From contig JABSRN010000002.1 in the NCBI GenBank assembly GCA_013214025.1, forward strand, positions 124,001 through 188,000: 64,000 nucleotides of DNA, given 5' to 3'. Positions 35,031 through 42,450 of this stretch are shown here, piece by piece. A program made the position numbers and the translations under genes. The notes under the pieces are model-generated. The model worked only from the letters and a program-made list of their open reading frames with translations. It ran no database searches and was not told the origin of the DNA. The DNA comes from Polyangiaceae bacterium. Its GTDB lineage: Bacteria; Myxococcota_A; Polyangia; Polyangiales; Polyangiaceae. Within the stretch, counting starts at the first letter, position 1. Each line of letters starts with the position of its first letter.

Positions 35031-35801
35031 ATGACTGAATACAAAACCGTACTGTTGGCTCGTGAGGGCCACGTGGCCACTGTGACCCTGAATCGTCCGG
35101 AAGAGGGCAACACCATCAACGCCGCGATGGCTGAAGAATTGGGTGCCGTCTGGGCAGAGCTGGCTCGGGACGAACAAGTCTGGGCGATTGTACTCGCCGG
35201 TAGCGGCGCAAATTTTTGCCTGGGTGCCGATTCGAACGACGGCAGCGCCCTCCGATTTACGAGCATGGATTTCAGCGTTGGCAAACCTGTGATTGCCGCC
35301 ATCGCTGGACTCTGCGGCGGCGCGGCTTTGGCATTTGTTGCAGATAGCGACATCGTGATCAGTTCCTCTGGCGCTACGTTTTGCGATGGGCGAACCACTC
35401 AAGGTCAAGTCTCCACCCAAGGCACTTTGCGTCTGGCACGAAAGATGCCCCTGGAGGCAGTGATGCGCATGGCGTTGCTCGGAGAAGCGGAGAAGCTACA
35501 AGCTCCGCGGGCTTTTCAGCTGGGCATGGTCAGCGAACTGGTGGACGGCGACGTGGTCGCCCGAGCCCAAGAACTGGCGGCGAGTTTGGCAGTGAATTCG
35601 CCGAGCGCGATGTTCCATAGTCGGCACGCCGTTTGGGAAAGCCTCAACATGGGCTTGGAGGACGCGATGGAGTACGGCTTCGCGTTTGTGACGAAATTCG
35701 CTCACAAGTTCGATGACGCGAAGGAAGGGGCACGGGCATTCATGGAGAAACGAGCTCCTGCCTGGAAGTACGCGCCGCCCCCGAGTCAGAACGACGACTA
35801 G
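35031..35801 (+). CDS. crotonase-fold protein lacking both catalytic Glu (copy 3)
   Basis: 256 aa from ATG 35031; the longer frame from 34965 overlaps the previous gene. VATVTLNRPEEGNTINAAMA, GANFCLGADSNDG, IAGLCGGAALAFVADSDIVI. At the Glu144 position it reads F-C-D-G-R-T-T-Q-G (Arg) and at Glu164 M-R-M (Arg). Thus all three crotonase-like proteins of the island lack the two acid residues used by enoyl-CoA hydratase. Confidence 0.9.
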   Translation: MTEYKTVLLAREGHVATVTLNRPEEGNTINAAMAEELGAVWAELARDEQVWAIVLAGSGANFCLGADSNDGSALRFTSMDFSVGKPVIAAIAGLCGGAALAFVADSDIVISSSGATFCDGRTTQGQVSTQGTLRLARKMPLEAVMRMALLGEAEKLQAPRAFQLGMVSELVDGDVVARAQELAASLAVNSPSAMFHSRHAVWESLNMGLEDAMEYGFAFVTKFAHKFDDAKEGARAFMEKRAPAWKYAPPPSQNDD

Positions 35802-35890
35802 TCACAGCCGACTATCTCAGGGTTGGATTCCACTGACATCCGGCGTTCTGGGGCTAGTCCTTCGAGCTAGCATCCCCTAGGGTGCCGCCC

Positions 35891-37033
35891 ATGAAACGTG
35901 CTGCGGCTGTGTGCGGTATTGGACAAACGGAGTTCGCCAAGAACATCGGGCGGTCCGAAAAACGAATCGCGGTGGAGGCCATTCGACTGGCCTTGGACGA
36001 TGCCGGTCTGCAGATCTCCGATGTGGACGGACTGGTGCGATTCAACATCGAGACCAGTGACGAGGTGGACATCACCGGCAATCTGGGCATCGAAAACCTC
36101 CGCTACTTTGGTGAGGTCGGTTGGGGCGGCGGTGCGGGCTGCGCCACCATCACCCAAGCGGCCATGGCGGTGGCTACGGGTCAGGCAGAAGTGGTGGTTT
36201 GCTGGCGCGCCAGAAATCGCGGCTCGGGCGGACGTCCTTGGGCGGCTACCGGCGCGGGAGTCCCTGGCCACGGTCAGTTCAGCTTGCCCTACGGGCTGGT
36301 GCGCCCGGTGGACCAAATCGCCATGATGGCTAGGCGCCACATGTTCGAGACTGGTGCCACGGAAGAGCATCTTGGGGCGGTGGCGGTTAGTTTCCGCGCC
36401 CATGCTCTGCGGAACCCGTTGGCGTCCATGCAAAAGCCAATGACCCTGGATGACTACCTTGCGTCTCGCATGGTTTCCGAACCCTTGCGGAAATTTGATT
36501 GCTGTTTGGAGAGTGACGGCGCGCTGGCCGTTGTCGTGACTTCCGTGGAGCGCGCACGAGATCTCAAGCAGAAGCCCGCGGTGATCTTGGCGGGGGCCCA
36601 AGGCACCGGTCCCGAGCACACGCCGATGACCAACTATCACGCACCCGAGTTCTTGAAGACGGCGTCGCCCTATGTTGCCAAAGAGCTCTTCGCTCGAGCG
36701 GGCGTGAAACCCGCGGATATCGACGTCGCGCAGTTTTACGACGCCTTCACTCCCTTGGTGCTTCTCTCCATGGAAGAGTATGGCTTCTGCGCCAAGGGCG
36801 AAGCCGGTCCGCTAGCAGCCGAGGGTTATCTCTCGTGGGACGGCGGTAAACTACCGAGCAACACCAGCGGCGGTGGGCTCAGCGAGGCCTACGTGCACGG
36901 CTTCAATCTAATTCTTGAGGGTGTCCGTCAGATCCGCGGTACCTCCACCAGCCAAGTGGCTGGGGCCGAACTTTCTCTCGTAACTAGTGGTGCCGGCGTG
37001 CCAACTAGCGCCGTCATTCTTGCAAGCGATTAA
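35891..37033 (+). CDS. thiolase-fold lipid-transfer-type protein, Ltp2-like (candidate retro-aldolase)
   Basis: 380 aa from ATG 35891 (a GTG at 35882 is possible). Thiolase-superfamily fold of the SCP-x/Ltp group: MKRAAAVCGIGQTEFAKNIG, AVEAIRLALDDAGLQISDVDGL, WGGGAGCATITQAAMAV (Cys84). The SCP-x 'H-D-C-F' His is Tyr283 (AQFYDAFT) and the thiolase 'G-H-P' His is Tyr334 (GGGLSEAYVHG). Loss of both His and presence of Tyr are features of the Ltp2-type aldolases that cut sterol side chains. A DUF35 gene follows after 4 bp, the same partnership as Ltp2-ChsH2. The substrate is inferred only. Confidence 0.85.
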   Translation: MKRAAAVCGIGQTEFAKNIGRSEKRIAVEAIRLALDDAGLQISDVDGLVRFNIETSDEVDITGNLGIENLRYFGEVGWGGGAGCATITQAAMAVATGQAEVVVCWRARNRGSGGRPWAATGAGVPGHGQFSLPYGLVRPVDQIAMMARRHMFETGATEEHLGAVAVSFRAHALRNPLASMQKPMTLDDYLASRMVSEPLRKFDCCLESDGALAVVVTSVERARDLKQKPAVILAGAQGTGPEHTPMTNYHAPEFLKTASPYVAKELFARAGVKPADIDVAQFYDAFTPLVLLSMEEYGFCAKGEAGPLAAEGYLSWDGGKLPSNTSGGGLSEAYVHGFNLILEGVRQIRGTSTSQVAGAELSLVTSGAGVPTSAVILASD

Positions 37034-37037
37034 GCCG

Positions 37038-37451
37038 ATGACCCCAGCCCGACCCATTCCTCAGCCCGACGAAGTCACCCAGCCTTACTGGGACGCCGCC
37101 AAGCGCGGTGAATTGGTTATGCAACGATGCGGCAGTTGTCAGCGTTGGATCTTCCAGCCCAAGCTGGCGTGCCCAAGCTGTCACAGTGACGAACTCGTTT
37201 GGGAACCGGTCAGCGGCAACGGCACGATCTACAGCTTTGTTAAAGTGCACCCGCCCGTGCTTCCGGCGTTTAAAGAGAAAACGCCTTACTTGGTGGTGTT
37301 GGTGGAGCTCGCTGAGGATCCGGGCCTGAGGGTTCTTGGAAACCTACTGGATCACGACACGAGTGCGGCCAGAATCGGTCACCCCGTGGCGGTGGTGTAC
37401 GAATCGCTGGATGACGGTGTGGTGTTGCCGCAGTGGCAACTGACGGACTGA
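37038..37451 (+). CDS. DUF35 OB-fold zinc-ribbon protein
   Basis: 137 aa from ATG 37038. The N-terminal zinc ribbon CGSCQRWIFQPKLACPSCHS has four Cys; the OB-fold part GNGTIYSFVKVHPPVLPAF and KTPYLVVLVELAEDPGLRV is typical of DUF35 (acyl-CoA-binding OB-fold). Such proteins stand next to thiolase-like partners, as in the Ltp2/ChsH2 aldolase where the DUF35 domain is needed for activity. Four bases separate it from the thiolase-like gene, so they are co-expressed. Confidence 0.92.
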   Translation: MTPARPIPQPDEVTQPYWDAAKRGELVMQRCGSCQRWIFQPKLACPSCHSDELVWEPVSGNGTIYSFVKVHPPVLPAFKEKTPYLVVLVELAEDPGLRVLGNLLDHDTSAARIGHPVAVVYESLDDGVVLPQWQLTD

Positions 37452-37511
37452 CGGGTCTCGTTCGAGGGGGTTCCGAAGAGCCTATGGGCCAGCGCCCAGC
37501 CGGTGACGGTT

Positions 37512-38300
37512 CTAGGAGCGAGCCAGACTGATCATTCCGCCGTCGACGAGAATCGTCTGTCCTGTCATATAGGCGGAGGCATCGCTGGCGAGGAACACCG
37601 CTACGCCCTTCATGTCATTCTCGCTCCCGGAGCGACGAAGGGGAATGCCACGGTTGAAGTCATCGAGCTTGTCTTCGTCGGAGGTGACGTGGGTCATCAT
37701 GTCCGTCATGAATGGGCCGGGCGCGATGGCGTTGACTCGGATCTTGTGCACTCCCAGTTTTACGCCCATGTCGGTCGTCAGAGCGACGACAGCTCCCTTG
37801 CTTGCGTTGTAGGCGATGACGGGCTGCTCTTCTTCGGGGGCACCGCGGAACGCGCTAGTGCTCGCTACGTGGATGATCGATCCGCCGCCCTTTTCCTTCA
37901 TGTGAACGATCATGCGTTGCGAGAGCAGCCACAGACCCCGAACGTTCACGTTGAACACTTTGTCCCAGGCCTCAACGGGATATTCCAAAGTGGGTGCGGC
38001 CCAGACGATGCCGGCGTTGTTGACCAATATGTTCAGGTGATCGGTTTGATCCAGGACCTGATCGGCGAGGGCATCGATGTCCTCCTTTTTGCCGACGTCG
38101 GCCTTGACCGCGATGGCCTTGCCACCGTCCGCTTTGATTTCGTCGACGACCGTCTGACAATTTTCGAGCTTCCGAGATGCGATGAATACCGTCGCGCCGG
38201 CCTCAGCGAGCCCTTTTGCGATGAACCGCCCAATCCCTCGTCCGCCGCCGGTCACGAGGGCAGATTTGTTACTCAGGTCGAACAGTTGTTGTACGCGCAT
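37512..38300 (-). CDS. SDR family oxidoreductase
   Basis: 262 aa from ATG 38300, chosen because the Rossmann motif follows closely. ALVTGGGRGIGR, VKADVGKKED, NNAG, catalytic Ser in HVASTSAFRG and YNASK; the C-terminus FLASDASAYMTGQTILVDGG is the classical SDR end. Likely a hydroxyacyl-CoA or alcohol dehydrogenase. Convergent with the DUF35 gene. A 13-bp palindrome sits 18 bp upstream of the start. Confidence 0.9.
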   Translation of the reverse strand: MRVQQLFDLSNKSALVTGGGRGIGRFIAKGLAEAGATVFIASRKLENCQTVVDEIKADGGKAIAVKADVGKKEDIDALADQVLDQTDHLNILVNNAGIVWAAPTLEYPVEAWDKVFNVNVRGLWLLSQRMIVHMKEKGGGSIIHVASTSAFRGAPEEEQPVIAYNASKGAVVALTTDMGVKLGVHKIRVNAIAPGPFMTDMMTHVTSDEDKLDDFNRGIPLRRSGSENDMKGVAVFLASDASAYMTGQTILVDGGMISLARS

Positions 38301-38317
38301 CACTTCTCCAAAATTTG

Positions 38318-38330
38318 AACGATGATCGTT
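38318..38330. promoter_or_regulatory. 13-bp palindrome upstream of SDR gene (operator candidate)
   Basis: AACGATGATCGTT is a perfect palindrome (AACGAT, central G, ATCGTT) at 18 bp before the ATG. Size and position fit a repressor site (for example of a TetR-family regulator of acyl-CoA genes), but no matching regulator gene is in this window. Confidence 0.4.
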
Positions 38331-38498
38331 TAGCACAACCTGGGGGCCAATCGGGAACGCTTCCGCAGCAGGGGCGGAAGTGCCTAGACACCCCTCCGCG
38401 GCCTGGCTACGTCTGCTGTGCCGGGACACCCGGCGGGTGCTGGTGTCCTCTGTATTTGAGGTCGCCGCGATGCGGCATGAGCGGCACAGGAGAGAATT

Positions 38499-39236
38499 GT
38501 GAGCGAAGTTCTAGCAGGGAAGACCGTCGTAATTACCGGGGCATCGCGGGGCGTTGGCCTAGCGTCTGCCATCGAGGCCGGCGCCCAAGGCGCTCGCGTT
38601 GTATTGCTTGCCCGTTCTGACGCGAGCGAGGCCGCGGAGAAGATAGGGAATGGCTCCTTTGCGATCTCTTGCGACGTTGGCGACGGGCCAGCGGTTCGCA
38701 ATGCCTTCGCTCAAATCCGCGAGCGCGCCGGAGCCGTTTACGCCCTGGTGAACAACGCTGGAATCGGCCGTCCGCAAGCCGTGGACAAGCTCACCGATGA
38801 GGACATCGCCGCTCATGTTGGCGTGAACTTCCTCGGCACCGTGCATACTGTCCGAGAAGCTGTACCGATGATGCGCGAGGCCGGAACCGGGCACATCATC
38901 AACATCTCTAGCGAAACGGTATCGGATCCGTTTCCGTTCCTAGCGCTGTATGCCGGAACCAAAGCGGGCACCGAGACGTTTACCGTCGCCCTTCGACGGG
39001 AAGTGAAGGCATCAGGAATCCGAGTCACGCTGCTACGCATTGGCGCGACCATGACTGATTTCGCGTCCGGATGGGATCCCGAGGTGGCGGGCGCTGCCAT
39101 CACCCTGTGGCAAAAGGAGGGTTATCTTAAGGCCGGCCTTGCCATGGAGCCCCAGCAGGTAGCCCATCATGTGTGCGCCCTAATCGCCGCCCCCCCCGGC
39201 GCCCTCATGGAAAGCATCGAACTACAGCCCGGCTGA
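38499..39236 (+). CDS. SDR family oxidoreductase
   Basis: 245 aa from GTG with CAGGAGAG upstream. VVITGASRGVG, SCDVGDGPA, NNAG, catalytic Ser in NISSETVSD and YAGTK. The end (GALMESIELQPG) lacks the usual 'VDGG' and resembles classical SDRs of the general reductase kind (YdfG-like). Substrate unknown. Divergent from the SDR at 37512-38300 across a 198-bp gap. Confidence 0.88.
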   Translation: MSEVLAGKTVVITGASRGVGLASAIEAGAQGARVVLLARSDASEAAEKIGNGSFAISCDVGDGPAVRNAFAQIRERAGAVYALVNNAGIGRPQAVDKLTDEDIAAHVGVNFLGTVHTVREAVPMMREAGTGHIINISSETVSDPFPFLALYAGTKAGTETFTVALRREVKASGIRVTLLRIGATMTDFASGWDPEVAGAAITLWQKEGYLKAGLAMEPQQVAHHVCALIAAPPGALMESIELQPG

Positions 39237-39759
39237 GGCCGACTGCAAGCGGGGTCGGGGCCTGACTCTTGATCGTCTTGTTCCGCGCGTTGTGCCGTCT
39301 AAATGGTGTGCCAATTGCCATCCATTCACCGATGTCGCGAGTATCGCGATACCTAGGACTTCCGTCGCTGGTTGGTCCGGTCGAGCTTGAGATCCCGATT
39401 TGAGCAAAAGCAGTTTTCAGACGATCGGCGTAAGCAGGGCGGTGGCGTTTGCTCGGGTGTGCAGAGCACCGAGCTGCCGCTTTTCCATTCAGCAACCTTG
39501 CTGTAACGCCTTCAAGCACTCTTCGATGCACCACTGCGGGCGATACTTCTTCTCGACGATCTGCCCTACCTGCAAGACCATCGAAATCCTCCGAGGGAAT
39601 TACTCCCAAGGTAGCTGTCATTTTTCTTACGGCAGACTATTGGGCGGGCCACAGCCAATGGAAGATGACTATTGGCTCAGTACATGATTAAGCAGGGATT
39701 GTTGGAGCCGATATGGGGGTGTTCTGATACCCTCTCCGGTCCAAGAACGGAGATTCCGA
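39237..39759. other. gene-poor stretch, 523 bp, with transposase relic
   Basis: Between the SDR and the TPR gene. Besides the relic at 39340-39599, it contains the promoter region of the TPR gene; CGGAGATTCCGA directly precedes that ATG and supplies the ribosome-binding site. Confidence 0.5.
39340..39599 (-). pseudogene. IS4/Tn5-type transposase remnant
   Basis: Read in one frame on the minus strand: KKYRPQWCIEECLKALQQGC, stop, MEKRQLGALHTRANATALL, then TPIV, stop, KLLLLKSGSQARPDQPATEV. It lines up without gaps with the C-terminal catalytic region of the intact IS nearby (YRARWVIEKYFKALKTGC ... ERRQLESFDTLSTALALFAPVAWKLLLAR). Tyr, Arg and Glu of the YREK signature survive, the Lys is Gln, and two stops (one replacing the Trp of APVAW) break the frame. 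No ends or target duplication were found. The identity to the other IS is too low for a recent copy. Confidence 0.75.
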
Positions 39760-40869
39760 ATGAGAGCAAGTAGATATTTGTTGCGCGCCGTGCAGGCTCT
39801 GAGTGCCGCATCCCTTGCGGCAAGCCTGACGATGGCGACTCCGGCATTCGCCAAGGCGAGCGCCGAGGAGAAGGCCGGGGCTCGGGCGGCGGCCCAGGCC
39901 GGAGCCGATGCCTTCGATGCGGGAAACTGGCGTAAATCTCTCGAGTTTTTTACAAAATCGGAAACGCTGCTGCACGCACCGCCCCACGTTCTGTACATGG
40001 CGCGCTGCGAAGACAAGCTCGGCAAGCTCGTTGAGGCTAGGGAGCACTACACAGAGATAGTTCGCGAATCGCTTGCGCCGAACGCCCCCCAGGCGTTTCG
40101 TGACGCCAAGGAAGCCGCGATTCGCGAACTGGAGGCGATCGAGCCGCGCATCCCTTACGTCAGCGTTTCCGTGCAAGGAGCGGGTCGGGGACCGGTGGAG
40201 GTCAAAATGAACGGGAAGATCGTTCCGCCCGCGCTGGTGGGGATCCCGCGCCCTCTCGATCCTGGCACCTACGAATTCCAGGGGTTTGCCGAGGGCAAGC
40301 AAAGCGATACCAGCACGATTGTGGTCAAAGAGAGCGCCAAACAGACGGTGCTACTGCTTCTTGAGGATCGCGAGCCCCGGGAGTCTGGGGTTGGGACGAA
40401 TGTGGTCGTGGATGACCCAATGGCCAAGCCGAAGGCGGAGCCGGCGGAGACGGCACAGCCGCCAGCCGATGACGACGGAGATAGCGTAGAGATGGACTCG
40501 GACGGCTTAGATCCGTTGTTCATTGGCGGGCTGGTTGGAGTTGGCGTGGGGGCTGTCGGTCTCGGCATGGGCGTAGTCTTCGCGTTGGATTCGGCCTCGA
40601 AATTTGACGAATCCAACGCACTTTGTGCCGATGGCTGCCCGGCTGGGAGCGAGGCGACCGTGGCCGCTCTGGACGACGACGGAGAATCTGCCACACAGTT
40701 ATCAACAGTCGGCTTCGTCGTCGGAGGCCTGGGTTTGGCTGCCGGGGGAACGCTGCTCTATTTGAGTCTGACGGCGGACGACGACGGCGCGGACAGCGCA
40801 GCAGTCGTAGAGCCCACTTTGCGACCGTGGATCGGCTGGCAGTCGGCGGGCGTGGTTGGCACGTTCTAG
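39760..40869 (+). CDS. periplasmic TPR protein with PEGA-like region and membrane tail
   Basis: 369 aa. Signal peptide (ALSAASLAASLTMATPAFA), a TPR-like pair (~residues 50-115: DAFDAGNWRKSLEFFTKSE, VLYMARCEDKLGKLVEARE), then a beta region with PRPLDPGTYEFQGFAEGKQS, as in PEGA-type domains. After an acidic linker come two membrane helices (PLFIGGLVGVGVGAVGLGMG and VGFVVGGLGLAAGGTLLYLS). This architecture is common in Myxococcota; function unknown. Its Ala/Asp-rich linker suggests a surface or periplasmic role. Confidence 0.82.
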   Translation: MRASRYLLRAVQALSAASLAASLTMATPAFAKASAEEKAGARAAAQAGADAFDAGNWRKSLEFFTKSETLLHAPPHVLYMARCEDKLGKLVEAREHYTEIVRESLAPNAPQAFRDAKEAAIRELEAIEPRIPYVSVSVQGAGRGPVEVKMNGKIVPPALVGIPRPLDPGTYEFQGFAEGKQSDTSTIVVKESAKQTVLLLLEDREPRESGVGTNVVVDDPMAKPKAEPAETAQPPADDDGDSVEMDSDGLDPLFIGGLVGVGVGAVGLGMGVVFALDSASKFDESNALCADGCPAGSEATVAALDDDGESATQLSTVGFVVGGLGLAAGGTLLYLSLTADDDGADSAAVVEPTLRPWIGWQSAGVVGTF

Positions 40870-40928
40870 GCAGCGGACCGATGTTGACGGGCTCGACCGC
40901 CCACAACTTTAAATAAAGAGGGTATTCG

Positions 40929-42170
40929 ATGAGTTCATTGCGACAATTAGATGTGCGTGTTTTCAGTCCGCGTAGAGCGGGTGGTTTGATGCTGGTGCTG
41001 GCCCTGTTGGGTCAGGGCTGTGGCGAAGCGACAGAGCGGAGCTTTAACTCCAATGATGGAGGCGTCGCCGGCGGTACTGGGGGCGCGAGCGCGATAGACG
41101 GCGGCACTGGCACCGGCGGTAGCGCGGTGGACAGTGGCACCGGCGGCAGCGCGGTGGACAGTGGTACCGGTGGCAGCGCGGTGGACAGCGGCCCCGGCGA
41201 CAGCGGCAGCGCGAGCTGCGACGCTGATTACTTTGGCAGCAGTTGCGAGCTGTGCACGTGCGAAAACGGCGCATGCGACGACGGCGCCGACGGCAACGGC
41301 GAGTGCACCTCCTGCGACGCCAATACGGGCTGGTTGGGCAACAACTGCAGCACCTGCGACAGCAATTGGACGGGAGGGTCCTGCGGCGTCTGTACTTCGG
41401 GCAACTTCGGAAATACTTGTGCAACGTGCACCTGCGAAAACGGGACCTGCGACGAAGGTGTCGACGGCGACGGCGAATGCGCATCCTGCGACGCCAATAC
41501 GGGCTGGTCGGGCAACAACTGCAGCACCTGCGACAGCAATTGGACGGGAGGGTCCTGCGACGTCTGTACTTCGGGTAACTTCGGAAATACTTGTGCTGTG
41601 TGCACCTGCGACCACGGAACCTGCGATGACGGCGTCGACGGCGACGGCGAATGCGACGCTGGTAGCTGCACCACCGGTTGGGCCGGCGTAAACTGCGACT
41701 CCTGCGCCGACGACTACTGGGGCGCCTCTTGTGATGCGGCGTGCACCTGCGACCGGGGCACCTGCGATGTGTCCGACGGCGAATGCCAAACGGATAGCTG
41801 CGACGACGGTTGGAGCGGAGAAAACTGCGACGTTTGCGACCTCGGTGTGACGGTCGGAAGCGTCTACAACAGCTTCGAGCTCCTGGACGTCACCTTCGAC
41901 GTGAGCGCTCCGGCCGGAGCGTTCAACATGTACGCCCCCGTCGGCACCGACAACCCGGCGACAGTGACGCTGCGCAATGGCGATAGCGACATACTGGGAC
42001 TGGACTACAATTGGCAGACCACCGTGGGCATCGTGAGCTACACCTTCGTGTTCCCGGGCTACTTCAGCATCACCGTGACCAGGGCGGTAGGGACGAGCAA
42101 TCTGTACGGCATGCCCGACGTCGGTGGCCTGTTCACGGGCGACTTCACCATCAACACCGAGTGTAAGTAG
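40929..42170 (+). CDS. EGF/laminin-like Cys-repeat lipoprotein
   Basis: 413 aa. Lipoprotein signal LMLVLALLGQGCGE. Gly/Ser/Asp linker with a GGSAVDSGT unit repeated three times, then ~200 residues of Cys repeats: a unit of 58 residues (CTCENG...C, CDANTGW...GNNCSTC, DSNWTGGSC, GNFGNTCA) occurs twice almost unchanged and partly a third time. The pattern resembles laminin-type EGF modules. The last ~110 residues (VGSVYNSFELLDVTFDVSAP ...) form a Cys-poor beta domain. GAGGG is the ribosome-binding site. Probably a surface adhesin or matrix protein. Confidence 0.85.
   Translation: MSSLRQLDVRVFSPRRAGGLMLVLALLGQGCGEATERSFNSNDGGVAGGTGGASAIDGGTGTGGSAVDSGTGGSAVDSGTGGSAVDSGPGDSGSASCDADYFGSSCELCTCENGACDDGADGNGECTSCDANTGWLGNNCSTCDSNWTGGSCGVCTSGNFGNTCATCTCENGTCDEGVDGDGECASCDANTGWSGNNCSTCDSNWTGGSCDVCTSGNFGNTCAVCTCDHGTCDDGVDGDGECDAGSCTTGWAGVNCDSCADDYWGASCDAACTCDRGTCDVSDGECQTDSCDDGWSGENCDVCDLGVTVGSVYNSFELLDVTFDVSAPAGAFNMYAPVGTDNPATVTLRNGDSDILGLDYNWQTTVGIVSYTFVFPGYFSITVTRAVGTSNLYGMPDVGGLFTGDFTINTECK
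41119..41198. repeat. 24-bp tandem units in lipoprotein linker
   Basis: A unit reading GGCAGCGCGGTGGACAGTGG plus four bases recurs about three times, encoding GSAVDSGT repeats of the Gly/Ser/Asp linker. Confidence 0.8.
41230..41600. repeat. 174-bp near-identical tandem repeat in coding sequence
   Basis: Two consecutive 174-bp units (58 codons each) differ at only a few bases; for example the strings GACGCCAATACGGGCTGG and CTGCAGCACCTGCGACAGCA recur 174 bp apart. A third, more diverged partial copy follows. The copies encode the Cys modules, so unit number may vary between strains. Confidence 0.88.
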
Positions 42171-42181
42171 CGGCGGCGAGG

Positions 42182-42208
42182 CTCGACAGGAGACAACTCC
42201 CTGTCGAG
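42182..42208. other. hairpin after the Cys-repeat gene
   Basis: CTCGACAGG (42182-42190) and CCTGTCGAG (42200-42208) form a 9-bp stem with a 9-nt loop. It lies 12 bp past the stop, before a stronger terminator. Confidence 0.6.
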
Positions 42209-42225
42209 TCGCAGGCGACCTAACT

Positions 42226-42263
42226 AAAAAAACCGGGCTTCCAAAAAGGAGCCCGGCTTTTTT
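42226..42263 (+). terminator. Rho-independent terminator
   Basis: CCGGGCT (42233-42239) and AGCCCGG (42250-42256), loop of 10 nt, followed by a T-run at 42258-42263 and preceded by an A-run, so it can act in both directions. It ends the Cys-repeat lipoprotein transcript. Confidence 0.9.
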
Positions 42264-42441
42264 ATGCCGAATCGTCGTGCCCCGCACGTAACGGGACTCG
42301 CCAAAGGCGAGGACCCCGTGCCGCAGGCACCCGCAGGTCCAAGGGGCCGAGGACGCCGGAGGAGCGCTAGCTCCGAGGACCCCAAAGACAGGGTGTCGTA
42401 GAGCCACAGGCGACGGAACGAGCGAAGCAAATCCCCCCTCA
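42264..42441. other. GC-rich noncoding stretch before the IS
   Basis: No convincing gene. It holds short GC-rich repeats and ends in the 9-bp target duplication. Possibly spacer of the pre-insertion intergenic region. Confidence 0.35.
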
Positions 42442-42450
42442 CCCAAGGGG
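42442..42450. repeat. 9-bp target-site duplication, left copy
   Basis: CCCAAGGGG, identical to 43906-43914 on the other side of the IS. Nine bp is the duplication size made by Tn5/IS50-type transposases. Confidence 0.92.

Noticed and set aside
41119-41600. Direct repeats that could suggest a CRISPR array
   Set aside because: They are in-frame coding repeats with no unique spacers and no cas genes nearby.
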